This document shows positions 11,489 to 24,730 of a stretch of 64,000 bases of DNA, piece after piece. The stretch's first letter is position 1. Every line of letters begins with the position of its first letter. The translations under genes were made by a program, and so were the position numbers. The notes beneath the pieces are model-generated. The model did not search any database. It was not told the DNA's origin and was given only the letters and a program-made list of their open reading frames with translations. Location of the stretch: positions 2,038,001 to 2,102,000 of the forward strand of contig SCHM01000001.1 in assembly GCA_004123355.1 (NCBI GenBank), given 5' to 3'. The DNA is from Amphirosellinia nigrospora (lineage: Eukaryota > Ascomycota > Sordariomycetes > Xylariales > Xylariaceae).

Positions 11489-14400
11489 GACAATATCGAG
11501 AGGAGACGATTGCCGATGAAGCGGCAAACGCCTCTCAGTGGGGAAGAGAGGTGCGACTGCGTCGATACGGACGTCGACAGGGCAGTTTAACACAGCAAGT
11601 TGAGCGGATACCTGCTGCTCGGCCTCTCGTGAAACGGGTAACAGCTGCTGGCAACACCCCTGTCCTGTCCCTGGCGTGGTGTAGCTCGTCTATAATGGAC
11701 CTATGCTCAACCGCGAAGCCAAGGTGTGTGTGTATATACCTAAGGTATGTGCGCGTCTAATCTAGGTGTGACGTCCACAAGGGCAAGAGTAGGAGTGGGT
11801 TTCAATATCGAGTTTAGGCAGAGAGGAGAGAGTAGCGCAAGTGTGATGGTGAGGAGTGAGTGAGCAGGCAAGGTAGCTGATAATCAGGTTAGGTTAGGTA
11901 GGTGGCAGAGCAACACCTGAAGCGTCGTTCGATGAATGAAGCGCGGCAGATCAGAAAAGCGCTAAGCACACTACATAATCCGGGGAAGCGGGATCCAGTG
12001 GCGTGGGTTATGTTTATGTTATGTTATGATATGGTATGGTATGTTATGTAAGTGTGAGGCTCGGGCGGGTAGCAGATACTCTGATGGGCGAGATAAGGGC
12101 GATCCAGAACTTTCCCCAAGCTTCAATGGCAAGACTCTGTCGAAGGCAAATCAAATGATAAGAAGGGGACAGGCAACGGGCAGTTTGGGTGAAGTAAGAG
12201 CAGAGAAAAGTGCACCAAGGTTTATGTAATTGAAATAAACCAGTCGAGCAGCCAAGCAGCCAGGCAGGCAGTCAGTCAGGTCAGGCCGCCAGCCGGTCAG
12301 TGACTTGGGACTTAGGGGACTTGGGGGGACTGGACCTGGCAGGGACGGGGACGGGGAACGTGGACTGTGAACGAGCCTAGCGATGGACAACAGGTCAAAA
12401 GTTGGTGAATGGCAAGTCGACCTTTGCCTGTTGCGTCGTTGCCTGTGAGCTTGTTAGCGACCTAGGTACCGTACTTACTTCCCAGGTCTTAGTCGTAGGC
12501 AGGTAGGTTAAGTACTAATGTATGTATGTATGTATGTATGTATGTTAGGTAGGTAGGTAGTAGGTCGCTGTCCGTTTCGCAGATGGGGGAGGTAGTGGTA
12601 GGTAGAAACCGTAACGAATAGCGTAACCGCTGTAAGAGAGCGCCAAGGCCCGGGACAGTTCAGTACTGGGAATTTGATCTGAGAAAGGAAAGTGGGCCTC
12701 TCCTCCTCCCCTCCTGTTTCTGTAGCGTATGTCTTAAGTAGCCAGAGTAGTGTACGACTAGGGTACCTTCACTTAGCTGGCTCCATGGATGTTGCCCCTC
12801 AATCTTGGTGCGCGAGCGAGGCACATAATTCGCCACTAATAACCATTTACTCTAAGAGACAACGCCAGATCTTATTAGATCATGTTGCCAAGGCCTGTCA
12901 TTATTTTGCCTACAGGAGTGGGAGTGGGTGTGGATATTAACTCGTTCTATCGGCGCACATAAAGAGTATAATTATCTACAATTTGATATCGGTAGCGAAT
13001 GAGCAAGTCTAGACGCCAAGTGTTAATAATGCGCTTGAACATGTATGATCTGGATGCCGAGCACAGTACTTGCACCTCTCGCCTTTCGTGCACAGCTGTG
13101 CCTAAGGTTAGGTGTGTGCGGGGAGGGAGAAATCCATCGTGTACCTATCTAAGGCATTCACAATTCCTATTCTATTTCATGTTCCACTCACCAGATGTTC
13201 ACTCGCTACGAGTACTTGACCAGGAGCCTGACCTAGGCTTTACAAGCGGGGAAACGGCGCTGGCCGATACCCAAAATTCTACCAGGTACGTAGCAAACCA
13301 GACAGCAAACTACCAGCAAGCACACACGGGATGTCCTAAACAATGGGGCTCAAGTTTGGGGGTGTGAGATCATGAAGTTATGGTTGTCAAAGGACTAGCA
13401 AGTCAGAAGAGGCTTAGGGCATATCTTGAGCTGTCCTACCAATACAATCTCTCAATTATACGACTTGGACATATGAGTCAAGAGCAACAATATGAAATAG
13501 GCTTTGAATATCGTAGGTTGGGGAACGGGTGTGGGCAAGTGTTTTGCGAGCAGCTCAACTCAACCATTTCTAATGCTATTGACATACATAAATCCATCGC
13601 GCTACGCCACCACCTTTGTGTGTTGTACGAAACAGTCACGAGACCATGTCTATATATCTCTCATGCAAACTGCCATAGCTTACCTTACTCTTGGTATGAT
13701 TATAGGTATTCCACCAATCCTAGCAGAGCAACGGGCGTCAGGTCTTGAAGCCTCTTCTCAGCTCGCCTGTCAGCTCGGCACACATTGATGAGGACAGCTA
13801 GGCAGCGGAATTCTTGGCGGCATTATGCACTATCCTTGGCGAGGGGACATCTGATCTCCGCCATCGTACTTGGTGCCTTGGGCAGGACGTCGTGCTCTCG
13901 GTATGCTCTACTATACTGATAACTTGACCTATTGGACAATAAAAAAGACGAGCAGCCTCGTCGTCGTCGAGACAATTTGTGGCTTTTGCGTCCTTTGTAG
14001 ACAAGGCTTAAGCATATGGGGTAGCAGTGGCATGGAAATCCCTGCGCTTCCATTCCAGACACACCTTGCTGGAGTTGGAGTATACCTTATGTACCCCAGT
14101 CATAATAGCCCGAAGCTATAACTGGCCAAGTAATGTGACAAAGCTAGCATGCATGTTGCGAGCCGACAACAAACGCCTTCACGACGTCAAAGCAAAGGCC
14201 GAACACAACAGCTTCGCTGCGATACTGTAATTCGAATAGATAATTCTAACCTACATGAGTCGAAAGGGTTCAGTGTCGATTAATTGCGCACGAGCGATGT
14301 GTAGCTTGCAACCACTATGGCTCGTGCTCCAGCCCGGCCCAAAAACTCGACTGTCGCCTGCCCAATTGGAAGCAATCCCCGCGCTCCAGTAGATCACTTA

Positions 14401-16955
14401 TGACGAGGGTTGTCGCCTCCCGAGAGAGAAGAACAGAGCACAGGAAATAATAGGTGTATGCCGGTACTGCCTACAGCATACATACGAGTTGTTGTCTGGG
14501 TCGTCACGTAGCTAGCAGGGTTGTGATGTGGTCGGTGTCCCCGGCGGATGGGAACGCCGAAGACGGACCTGCCCTCACACACGCATTCCAATCGCCAAAC
14601 CCGCCAACATGAATCGCACGCTAGCTGAGAAGGCGAGTCGCCGAACCTCGCTGCCGCCCCACGAACCAAATTGCTGGGGATCTTGGTCATCTGCCCTGGC
14701 AGCAATTGAGTCCTACAAGAGACGCAGCGGTGAAGTATACCCAAACGGTCTGATGGCGCAGGACGTATATTCCAGCAACACAGGGCCTTCAAGACGGCAT
14801 CTTCGGGGTCAACATCCCCAGCATACAGCAACCAGTGCTTTGCTGCCGCTTACTAAGGATCGCTGTAGATTTTATACTGTCGACGACTCTCGCTACTGAA
14901 CTTGTAACTGGAATAACCTGCCGCGAGCGCTTGTCGATACTGTGTTCGCCCCGGGAGCCCCCGACCACCGCGCCAATGGTGTAGCACGATGGATGGGATG
15001 CAGTGGAGTGACGAAGGTGTACAGATGGGCCTGCAAGGTCTGTGCAAGGACCAGTTGATGCCGAGATTGACGAGCCCCTGGCACCGTCAGGGGCGGCGGG
15101 ACTAGTTGAGGTGATCATTTTTACATCTCCGAGGAGACTAGGGACAGGCGACGACCCCGACTGCTCCCGAGGATTTGGCGCTGGCGGGCTTCTAGAACTT
15201 TACCGATCAGGGGAGGTCTAAGCGAGCGAATTATCTTGGCCACCGTCTTTCGTCTGGGTGGTTGCGTACATGAGCCGGTTACATCGCCTCCATGGGATAC
15301 CTGGTACATACATGTACTGCGTTTGTATACTTGTAGGTACAAAGCCCATACTACGGAACGGCACGTCCTGTCATTGGCCAGCTTGGTCGATCCACTGTCC
15401 CAATGGGGATGTGGGGTTGATGCAATACGGTTCAAGGCTACATGGCGGTACCTACGCCATCTGGAGTGCAGGTCAGCTCCTCCAGATGGCCGTAAGCTGA
15501 GAGGCATACATACATATACCAACTCGGTGCACGTGAACGTGGCTTACACAAAGTACGTCATGCTAGCCTCATACCGTCCTCCTCATGTACATAGTAATGC
15601 GACTTTGGGTGACCACCCTGCAACCATTATAAGCAAGATGACATGAATTGTTTTTTGCCGCGTTACGTCGCGCCATGCATCATGCATGGACATCGCTGGC
15701 CTTACGTGCCTTCATCTGGGGAAAAAACATCTCCTCCTGACATGTCACCACCTTCTAGAAAACTTCTAGCGCGTCCCCAAAAACCCCCTCACCAGGTCTC
15801 ACCCTGTCTCGGCGGCTTGCCAAGATCCGGGGAATGACTCGGGGCGAGTCTGAGCTGGACTTGCCTCAACGAAGTGAGCTGTCCCACCTTCGTCCACCGC
15901 TTATTGTAGCCTTGTGACCTCTTATTAAGTTTCTAATACGCTCATCAATCCAACCTCTCACCGCCAGAGGTTTAAGGAATACTGATTAGATTCAAAGCAT
16001 GGTTCAAGTCCTAAAGATCAGCTGAACATATAGCCACCTCGTATGTGGCGTGTAGACTTCTTTCGGGGTCCCTCCTTCCGACTACTGTTCGTCCTAAGTC
16101 TGATGTGCAGTAGCGTGGTTCTTGTTGCATATTTAATGGCTCTAGCGAGGGTATTATACTTTAACCTACTCAGACTAGAATTGATTTTAGATATTGGGGA
16201 ATGATGACGGCATCAACTTCTGTGATTCTTAATTAATTGAGACTTAGAGGTAAATGTAAACTGGGACTGTATGCTTGAACCGGTTTTCTAATTGCCTTAG
16301 GAAGACGCTCTGAAAGCGTACGAATAGGAAGGTGACACACAAGTTGGTGATACTGGGACTGTATGTAACAGTATGAGGGAAAACTTTAAAAGCTTCGGTT
16401 TCCGGCCTACTCGCGGAAGGCTTATCCTTGGAACTAAGTATAATAGACAATAAGGTAAGACTCGAGGTCGGCGAGTGGAGCGAGGCTATTTAAACTCATG
16501 GACTGTAGATCTCCCGTTTCGCGGAAAGGGCCCTTGTCCCGTAGAAGGTTATTGGAATTCAAATACCCCTTGTTGCGTAGACCCTTGTCGGATCTTTCCG
16601 CGATAAGAACCGCGCGGAAACAGAGAAGCGAAGAAAACGACCGTGACTAATATTAATCCCGGTCGAGTAACCAACTTATATCTAACACACGGTTCTTTAC
16701 ATCCTAAGTTTCCCCGTATCCTCACACTGGCTAGATTAATTAAGACTTCCTGAGCTTTTGATTCATTCTGTACTATCGTCGGTCACATTATCGCACTGCC
16801 CTAACACATCCAACACCGGCTTAGATGTCAGGGACCTCTCAGGGTAGGGTGTAGACATCTGTTGCTGCACGGAGAATCAGTGAAGTCATCTCCGTGGGCT
16901 CTATGTGACTATATGACTATATACAGAGAGTCTCCTCGTCTAGTCGATCCCTGGG
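11489..16955. other. Intergenic, gene-poor region
   Basis: About 5.5 kb without a supportable gene. Open frames of 80-145 codons at 12.9-15.6 kb occur on both strands with overlapping coordinates and show no domain, signal peptide or splice-consistent extension. A microsatellite lies at 12518-12560. The first kilobase should hold the bZIP promoter and 5' UTR. Confidence 0.45.
12518..12560. repeat. ATGT tetranucleotide microsatellite followed by AGGT units
   Basis: About seven tandem ATGT units (12518-12545) run into AGGT units (12547-12560), read directly from the sequence. Confidence 0.85.
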
Positions 16956-16956
16956 T

Positions 16957-17790
16957 CTAGATCACTGTTCCTGGAAGTAGATATGATCTGCGACATCGTG
17001 TGCCAGATATCCCCCGCCCGCGTGAACCTCGAGCGAACGATGAATATGGCCACGAAGGCTTTATATTACGCAGGGTAGGTTTACCATAACTAATATGGCT
17101 ATAGCGACGAATTGCCCTCCAGGCTTGAGGGGCCTCGTAACTGCCGACGGAGACAGTCTTGAAATCTGCGGCCACGTCAAAGGTTAGGAGGACATCTCTA
17201 TCACCGCCGATGGTCTTCTCTCAGCATTGACGATGTATTTGCCGACTTTCTGCGTTCCCTGGGGCAGGTGGTATCTGTACAAGAGGCGGTTATTATATAC
17301 GGCCCGGCTTACCTTTCCACCCTCCAGGCGAAACGTGAGCCAAAATACCTGCTGGAGGCAATCGAGTGTCGTCGAAATCGCGTCATCGTTGATGCTGGGA
17401 CCTAGATAGGAAAAAATTGAGGAGGCCGATTCTGTTATATCGGATGTGATCGATAAAACACTCTGAGTCGCGACATCCTTGCTCCCGACGTTCGCCTCAG
17501 CAGATTAGTCGCTTGCTCAATCCCTCTATCGTTGGGGGCAACGCTTGTCTGCACCAGCGGCTCCGGACCGAGGTTATTCGCCGTCTATTGCATGTCCACA
17601 GGGTGCTTGCTGGTCTTAAGCGTGACGAAACACAATATCGCATTGAGCACGACGCCTGAGCTCAGCTCGTAGCTGTTCCATTCGTAAATACCGGTCGAGT
17701 GATTGAGAGCAAGATTATTGTGATCGGAATTGAACCAAGCATCGGAGACGGCGTTTGTGGCAAGAAGGAGAAAGGGCCATGTTTTCAAGG
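16957..17790 (-). pseudogene. Possible decayed or frameshifted unknown gene
   Basis: I do not recognise this gene. Several minus-strand frames in this 0.8-kb block have protein-like composition and lie in a plausible order. The upstream frame (17585-17788) begins MKTWPFLLLATNA and carries a hydrophobic stretch (SGVVLNAILCFVTL). It is followed in another frame by a run of about 110 codons (17175-17500) with blocks such as SIFSYLGPSINDDAIS and FWLTFRLEGGK, and then by DVLLTFDVAADFKTVSVG near 17140-17195. A GTAAGC donor follows the EGGK block. Joining them needs at least one intron and one or more frameshifts. It may be a real gene with consensus errors or a relic, and the borders are approximate. 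Confidence 0.3.
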
Positions 17791-20700
17791 TAGTCTCTGA
17801 GTAAATGAATTGTTAGAGTTATACGGTAAGTGATGATACCCCTCAAGCATTCCTAAATGAAGGGGGGCACACATACAACAACGAATGCGAAGGGTTGTTA
17901 GGATGCCGAAGAGTTATTTAATGGATCAGAAAAGTTATATCCTTGTAATGGCTTACCCATTGGGCGCAGGTTATTAACATTTCGGCTCCTATGAGGTTTA
18001 GGATACATGAAGAGATTAAAAGAATTCTGGGTTCGAATGAGTATTAACACGTGCCAGAGTTGGAGCAATTTGATATAAAGATGCAATAGATACGAATGAG
18101 GTAGCGAATCATATATTCAAAACTTACAAGACCCCTATTTTCCATTATCGCGACCGTGTCCGAGGATAGAAGTGCGATGCGCACACTGTGAAACATGCAA
18201 AAATCACTTACCTGCGCCTTCAAACGGGGATACAGATCGAACGAATGGATTCGCTATACATTAGACATTCACGGATGAGTAATCGGCTACAGCGGGCTTG
18301 GTAGGTTCGTGAGGGCCAAATGTCAAAGATTTGAGCGAAAATTATATTGAAGCTGAACAGCCGAATACTACCTGCCTTCAGGGGTGAGAAATACGGACAC
18401 CGCTACTAATGAATGACAGATGATTCGGAGTCGTATTAGTGCGAAGCATCAAGCCAGGCGCCCAGCATGTGATGCAGAGATGGCTTGCTTGGCGAGGACG
18501 TAGCGAATGCCACAATGGGACTCCCTATCGGTGCATTCTCATGCACCTCGTTGCCGCTTCTCGTTCATAAACACTTTTGTTAAGAGAATAATCAGCGACT
18601 TCTAATTGACCGCCTGCTATATAATAAGAGAAAAATGAATTTATAGTTGAAGATGTTGAGTGGTCCTCAGCTATAGCTGTTAAAAGCCAGTTATTCTGTT
18701 AGGGAATATTCTCTTTTTTTTTTTAAATCTCTCTCGAGCCGTCAAGCTCTTTTCTCTTAATTGAAATCATGTAAGCTGGCTAAAAAAAATTTGATATAAA
18801 AATAGTTTAGATCATCTCGGCTTTGCAGATGTAAAGGGAAGTTGGCCATATCACTTATATACTGTTAGATGTCCGGAAGTACGTTGATCCGCTCCACCCC
18901 CCATAAATGGACTCTGTATAGGTCGTAATGTACTAACCTCACCTGTACTGAGTATTATGATAATTGATCAATGCAACATTGTTTCATTCAATAGAAGGCC
19001 GAATGAATCTCGGAAGTTATGTTCGATATGGTCCTAAAGTTGATCGAAACGCGGATTGTCCTAAGTGAGTAGGATATAATTTGATTGTGATGCCTGCAGC
19101 ACGTCAGTATAACTTTATATAGTTTTGGCTGTACTATTCTAAAATAAAAAATTATGAAATTGTTCAAGAACACCGTAGCAGCCATTGTGGATACTTAACA
19201 AGTATACCGTCACATTATAATGCCCATTTGCTATGAAAACTGCGAGTAATGGTTTTCCAACTCAATGGCTGCGCACAAGTTAGTTGTCAGTTTAGCTAGG
19301 TCATGCGCAAAAAACTTATATCTTGGCTAGAATTTGATTCTAGAAGATATGGATGCATAGAACCGAGTTCTACGTGGGTAATAATTGAGATTAGGGAGTA
19401 AATTCATCTATACGGGGTTCTAAAACGCGCGTTTGCCACAAGGTCGCATAGGGGGTATTCGTACCCCTAGCCGTACTCCGTAAAAAAGTCGCCGCAATAT
19501 CGCCGAATTCCCCATCTGCTTTACAACTATAGGCAACAGAAGCGAGTACGGGAGCTCATGATATTTCCTATAAGGGCTATTATGCTACTATCTCCGATGC
19601 CTCCTAGGAACCCCTATATTTCCTAATGCCTATGACCAGAGACCAAAGAACAGGCCGGTATGCGATTACCTGCTAGACTCCTTGCGTCGAACAAGAGCTA
19701 TATACACCGCTCGAAGACTCCGACATGGGCCTTGGAAAGTCCCTGTTGTATAAAATCATCGCAATCTTAGCCTCCTCAACTTATAAGGTATTTTTAAAAG
19801 GGTCTATATAAAGCACCAATCACAGAAATTATCAATACGAGGCCGCTTTTTTGTTATGGTTGCATTGCGGAGGAGATGGAGGATCGCCTGTCACCGTAGT
19901 GCTCATGAAACATTGTTAAACGCGCACGAGAAACCTACATCACCCTAATGCATGCCCTATGTCTCTAATGCTACCACTTAGTTCGTGAAGGTCAGACCTA
20001 GGTACTGAGCTAGACCTAGTGAATAACTCCAATTTCTATACCCTAGCCAAGGAGAGAGGTAGGCTAGCCTATACGTATTTGCAACCAGATTCATTCACTC
20101 AAATAGATAGGAACGTCTTGATTGTATAAAAACGTAATACAATCCATAGAAGAAAAGGTCGACGAAGCGGCTATGGTGGGAAGAAAGTAAAAGGAAAGCG
20201 TTGTAGGCTAAGTGGCTGGACGTCCCTTGGTCCATGCCACCTGCACTACTACCCCATCAGTTGGATATGTGATCGTTACCTTGAGGTGTCTTGATATGCT
20301 TCAATCCTAATGGCCTGTTTACCCTTTACGCCGTCGCTTTACTTCATTTTTCGTAGAGTCAGGTTCACAAAAGTAATGATTTGATCGAGTTGTATAGAGC
20401 ATATAGTTTGTGATATCCTACAAAGGGTGTAGCTACGCGAAGCCTCGCGGCTTATAATTGGGGAATATAGTACTACTACTCCCATGGAGACTTTTGGAGC
20501 TTGTTCTATTATTTTAGTGTTATATGCTGTCGTCGAAGTCAGAAGATTGTTAGGTTTTGTCTAGCTCCAGCAGATCATGAAAAAGACCCTTTATGGCTCT
20601 CTAGATACCTCGGGCGATAGTAGCTGCTGGCCTCTTATGTGTAATATGGGCTTGGGATCAAGGGCTTTACTATGGGGCCTAGGGGCGGTGAAGATCTCCC

Positions 20701-23700
20701 CCCAGCCCCTCCAGATAGAGGATGTCTCGTTTAAATGTCTGAACAGTCTCGCGTCTAGTTGCCCTGCCTCTCTCCACCTTCCGCTTGGCTTCCGTAGGGC
20801 TGAGTGGCAGGATGGCTGGAACCTCACACAAGGGGTTGCGCTCGGATACTAAAACTTCGTAGGATTCCGATTCGCGACCCAGTCCCTCGGTATGGTACTA
20901 CGTATGATGCTGCATTGCTAATAACTGCAATAGCGCTGACACTACTGGCCGAAATTGCCTAGTTGGCGGCCATGGTAGTCGACATACACTTTAGAGGAAA
21001 TCATGCATAACAGCATACACGGCGTTGTGCCCCTATAATCACCCGAAAAGGGGTCATGATTATGACCGAGGCCAGATGAGGCAATTGGAGGCAAGGCTGT
21101 AAAACGTAGACCAACCCCCTAATCAAACCTTGGCTAAAATATTCAATGACCCCATAATTGTATTGAACATCATTCTTAATGTAAAACTTTGTTCGAGCCC
21201 TAGATACAGTTGCAGTGGTAACTGATTAAGTTGAAAGGGACAACAGCCTGCATATATTTGGGTAAATCTACAAAGACGATGTTACGGCTCCTAACTCTGT
21301 CATAATATCGTAACTAACGCATTTACGTTTTATCAAGTCTTAAAATTACTATTGTCACAAGGAAAGCTAATCAAAAGACTGTATGCCTGCGATTCAACCG
21401 TAGACTCCTGTTTTCGTGCATTTTATTTGAGTAAAGGGAAGTATAATCGGCTTCTAGTTCCCCTTCAGCACGGCAACGTACAGCCCGGCTGCTCGTAGCG
21501 AGGAATTTGATTACTGCTATAGATCATCTTTTCTAAATAATTTAAAAGCTAACGTTTGTATTTTATATGACTTTATATTAGATGCTACTCGCATAAAAGT
21601 ATACAACTACTTGCTCAGTAGTATTACACTAATGCGGTAATATATTTATTCGGAAACCGTAAATGGCACGTAACAGGAATGGCAAATCTGTTAGGAATTT
21701 AACTCAATAAGAGAAATCTATAGCGAGGGCAATACTTAGAATGAAGCTGAATGTTTAAGCTATGCTTGGAGGTTTCTGCGTTGGCACAGCAATAGTTAAA
21801 TAATCAACGTTGGCATGGAACCTTGCAAGAAATAGGTCTCTATACACAGGCTAGCTCACACTACGCACAATTAAGTTGAATATCTTTACTCTGGGAGGGA
21901 CTTTGTTCCACGCATGGACGTAGGCAAGCACGCATCTCCCTACGTCATATAACCTTGGATTACACATAGCTATGAGAAAGCTTGCTTAAGCAAATATGAA
22001 ATTAAAAGAAACAAACTTCTTGACATATAAACACAAAATAGTTATGGACTGTTTCAGCTAGGCAAGGAGCGAACTTGGCTTCTCAAGGCACCCTGTGACT
22101 TGGGTATCTTCATAGCATGCCCTATTGGTTATTTTGGTCAAACATACATGTGCAGCATTATAGTATTTACCGCGGAATTATTGACACAGGGTTGCATTGA
22201 GCCCAATGCTTATATGATAATAGAGTTCCATTGCATACCGCAGCATTCTAGACCTCGAAGTTATCAAACTCATCGAATGAAAACGGTTAAATCCGTCTCG
22301 GGCTGGCTAGCGAAAGCGAGAAAACATAGCCAACATCCTTGACATGTCGGAATTATTCGCAATATCATAAGAGATGCGTAAATCGCTAAAATAGGGCGTG
22401 AATCGCACGATGTCGGAATTGTCCAAGTTGTCCGTTTCCGACAACCTGTCACCTGAAACTTGTCTGGGAGGCCGGTCTTGACGCGAAACTTTCCACCTCG
22501 GCGTTCGGTCGAACGGCTTACCGTCTTGTTGTCCTACCTACGCTCATACAACACTGCCATATGCTTCTTACGCAATCTAATCTGAGACAGCAACATACGT
22601 TTTTGGAAGGATTCGTTTGATAACGAACAACGCAGCTAGAATCGAGAATAGGAAGCGGCAAACTCGCCGATATACTTAATAGAATGAACTCCACCCCTGT
22701 TGGCTGAAAGATAAGCTGTGCCTCATTGTGAATTTACGTTGGGTACATTGCATGGAGCTATCTAATTAAGTACATTGTTGCATTAGCCGATTATTGAAGA
22801 ACCTATCGCACCCAATTACCTGGTTTGTACAAGATCTATTTGACATTCTATACACAATCCTGCCTACTTTTCCACTTATGTTTATATACCTCTCCTTTTG
22901 TCTTTTCATTCCGTCATTAGAGTCTTTGTCCGATCTTATCGACTTACTGGGATTCGGTTCTTATTTAGTCAATTGTAGCCGAAAGGTTTGATGGGGTGAT
23001 CATAGACCGAGATACGTCGAACGATACAAGATGTTCCGTTGCAGGACATTCGGTACCATGTTTGACAGGGTATGATGCACCCTGTTGATATTGGATGGAT
23101 AGTTCCGACGACGCCACTCCCGCCACCAAACGTGCTAGCTGAACCCGGGTATCCCTAGCTGCTTTCCCGGCTGGAACTAATAACACTGCACTAAGCTGAA
23201 ATGATCAATAAACATTCGGGGAGGGCATAAATGGACAATGCACGCTAAATTACGGCTCCGCTGCATTACGAGGGCAACAGGTTCGCTGTAATGCATCGTG
23301 CCGTCCCGCCTATGTTTGAAGGGTTTCTCGTCATGGCCTGTGCGTTGATGGAGGATCCCGGACGCGTAGAAACCATGGTTAGAGAATTTCGGGCTGAAGG
23401 AAGAAATTTGGTTTCCTCGGTACTGGTCCGATACCCGTTTGCAGGGATTAAACTAGCTCGCGTACATAATCCCCGCCTTGATAGGTGGTTTTGGGGCACG
23501 GAGAAAGACAAGGTATGGTTGCATATGTATAGTATATTGTCCTACTAAGTAAATAAATGCGGCGCAAAAATGATTATAAACTAGATAGCTTGTCGTGAAT
23601 TGACTTATACTATGAATTTGCAACGCCGGCAACGGAATAGATCCGCTATGTCCTGAGCTCAAGAGATTGTCAGGATGAACGCCATCTTTGAGTCCTAGAA

Positions 23701-24730
23701 CGACGGTACCATCAAGGTCGTGAAATAAGCTCTGTCGAGTGGATGATATTTAGAAAGGCCATAAAACCCAGGAAAGGAAACTCCGCCAGTGTTAACTGAG
23801 CGGTACCCAATCAAAAGCAGAGCGTTCCTAAGAATCGCGCATGTGCAGATCGTATAGACGTCACGGTCGCTTTGGCCAACCGGCGGGCCCAGATGAATCC
23901 TAAACAGTCAAAGACCAACCTCGTTATAGAAATTAATGCAGCGTTGATGCGTTAGATTGTGTTGTGGCTGAATCTTGCTCGCCGAGCGTTTACCTTTATT
24001 GTTGATTTCGAAATAGAAAGGGCCGAGGAATTCCTCCGCAGTAGCTACAGAAAATCGTGCAGATAGAGGGGAACACGTAAACAAGCTCGGTATTTTGAAA
24101 ACCGAGGTTCCGATACAGCTAAGCACAGCCTAGGATAAGTGCTGGGTATCATTAAAATTCAGATACTTACATCCATTGCGACGTTCCCTATCTCTAGATC
24201 TTGTGTAGTAATGCTGGTGTTACACTGATCACCGGATCTACGGTATTGGTTCCCAGGGCTGAGATGTAGGGGTCGCTGATTGCGTAGCATCGTTATCCTG
24301 CCAAGACATAGCATACACTCAATATGGATAGGATTGATATACCCATCTCCCTATTAGCGCCACCGCGTACAACGTCCAAATAGGCGTGGGGAATGGGCGT
24401 TAAACACGCGGGTATGTAAATCTAGAGTAAGCTTGTCGGCAAGAACAAGGGAAGCTCGATATACAATACATGAAAAATAGCACGTATTACAGAGGATCTT
24501 CTAAGTCAAGATGTCCCTTCAGCCCCTGGGATAATTAAAAAGTCGCCTCGTACGATGTATTAGAAATTGATGAACTAGAGGAATCAAGAAATTTGATGAC
24601 CGGTCGAGGTAATATTTGCATACTATATTCTCCTACATTACACGCTGGTATGATGGTCACTTGTTCCTGTAAACATGTCACTGGCTATATCTCCTTTGAA
24701 ATCGCTAGATTACAAGGCTTTTGGAGTTGA
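17791..24730. other. 6.9-kb gene-poor region, no gene identified
   Basis: No open frame exceeds about 90 codons and none shows a known motif. I looked for transposase, reverse transcriptase and P450 or PKS remnants and saw none. The sequence appears more AT-rich than the flanks by eye, but I did not compute composition or RIP indices. The stretch at 23266-23548 is open on both strands without recognisable content. Confidence 0.4.

Noticed and set aside
12999-15646. Several 80-145-codon frames on both strands
   Set aside because: They overlap on opposite strands, show no motif or splice-consistent extension, and fit chance open frames in moderately GC-rich DNA.
17791-24730. A RIP-inactivated retrotransposon block
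   Set aside because: By eye it seems more AT-rich, but I found no reverse transcriptase, integrase or long terminal repeat remnant and could not compute RIP indices.
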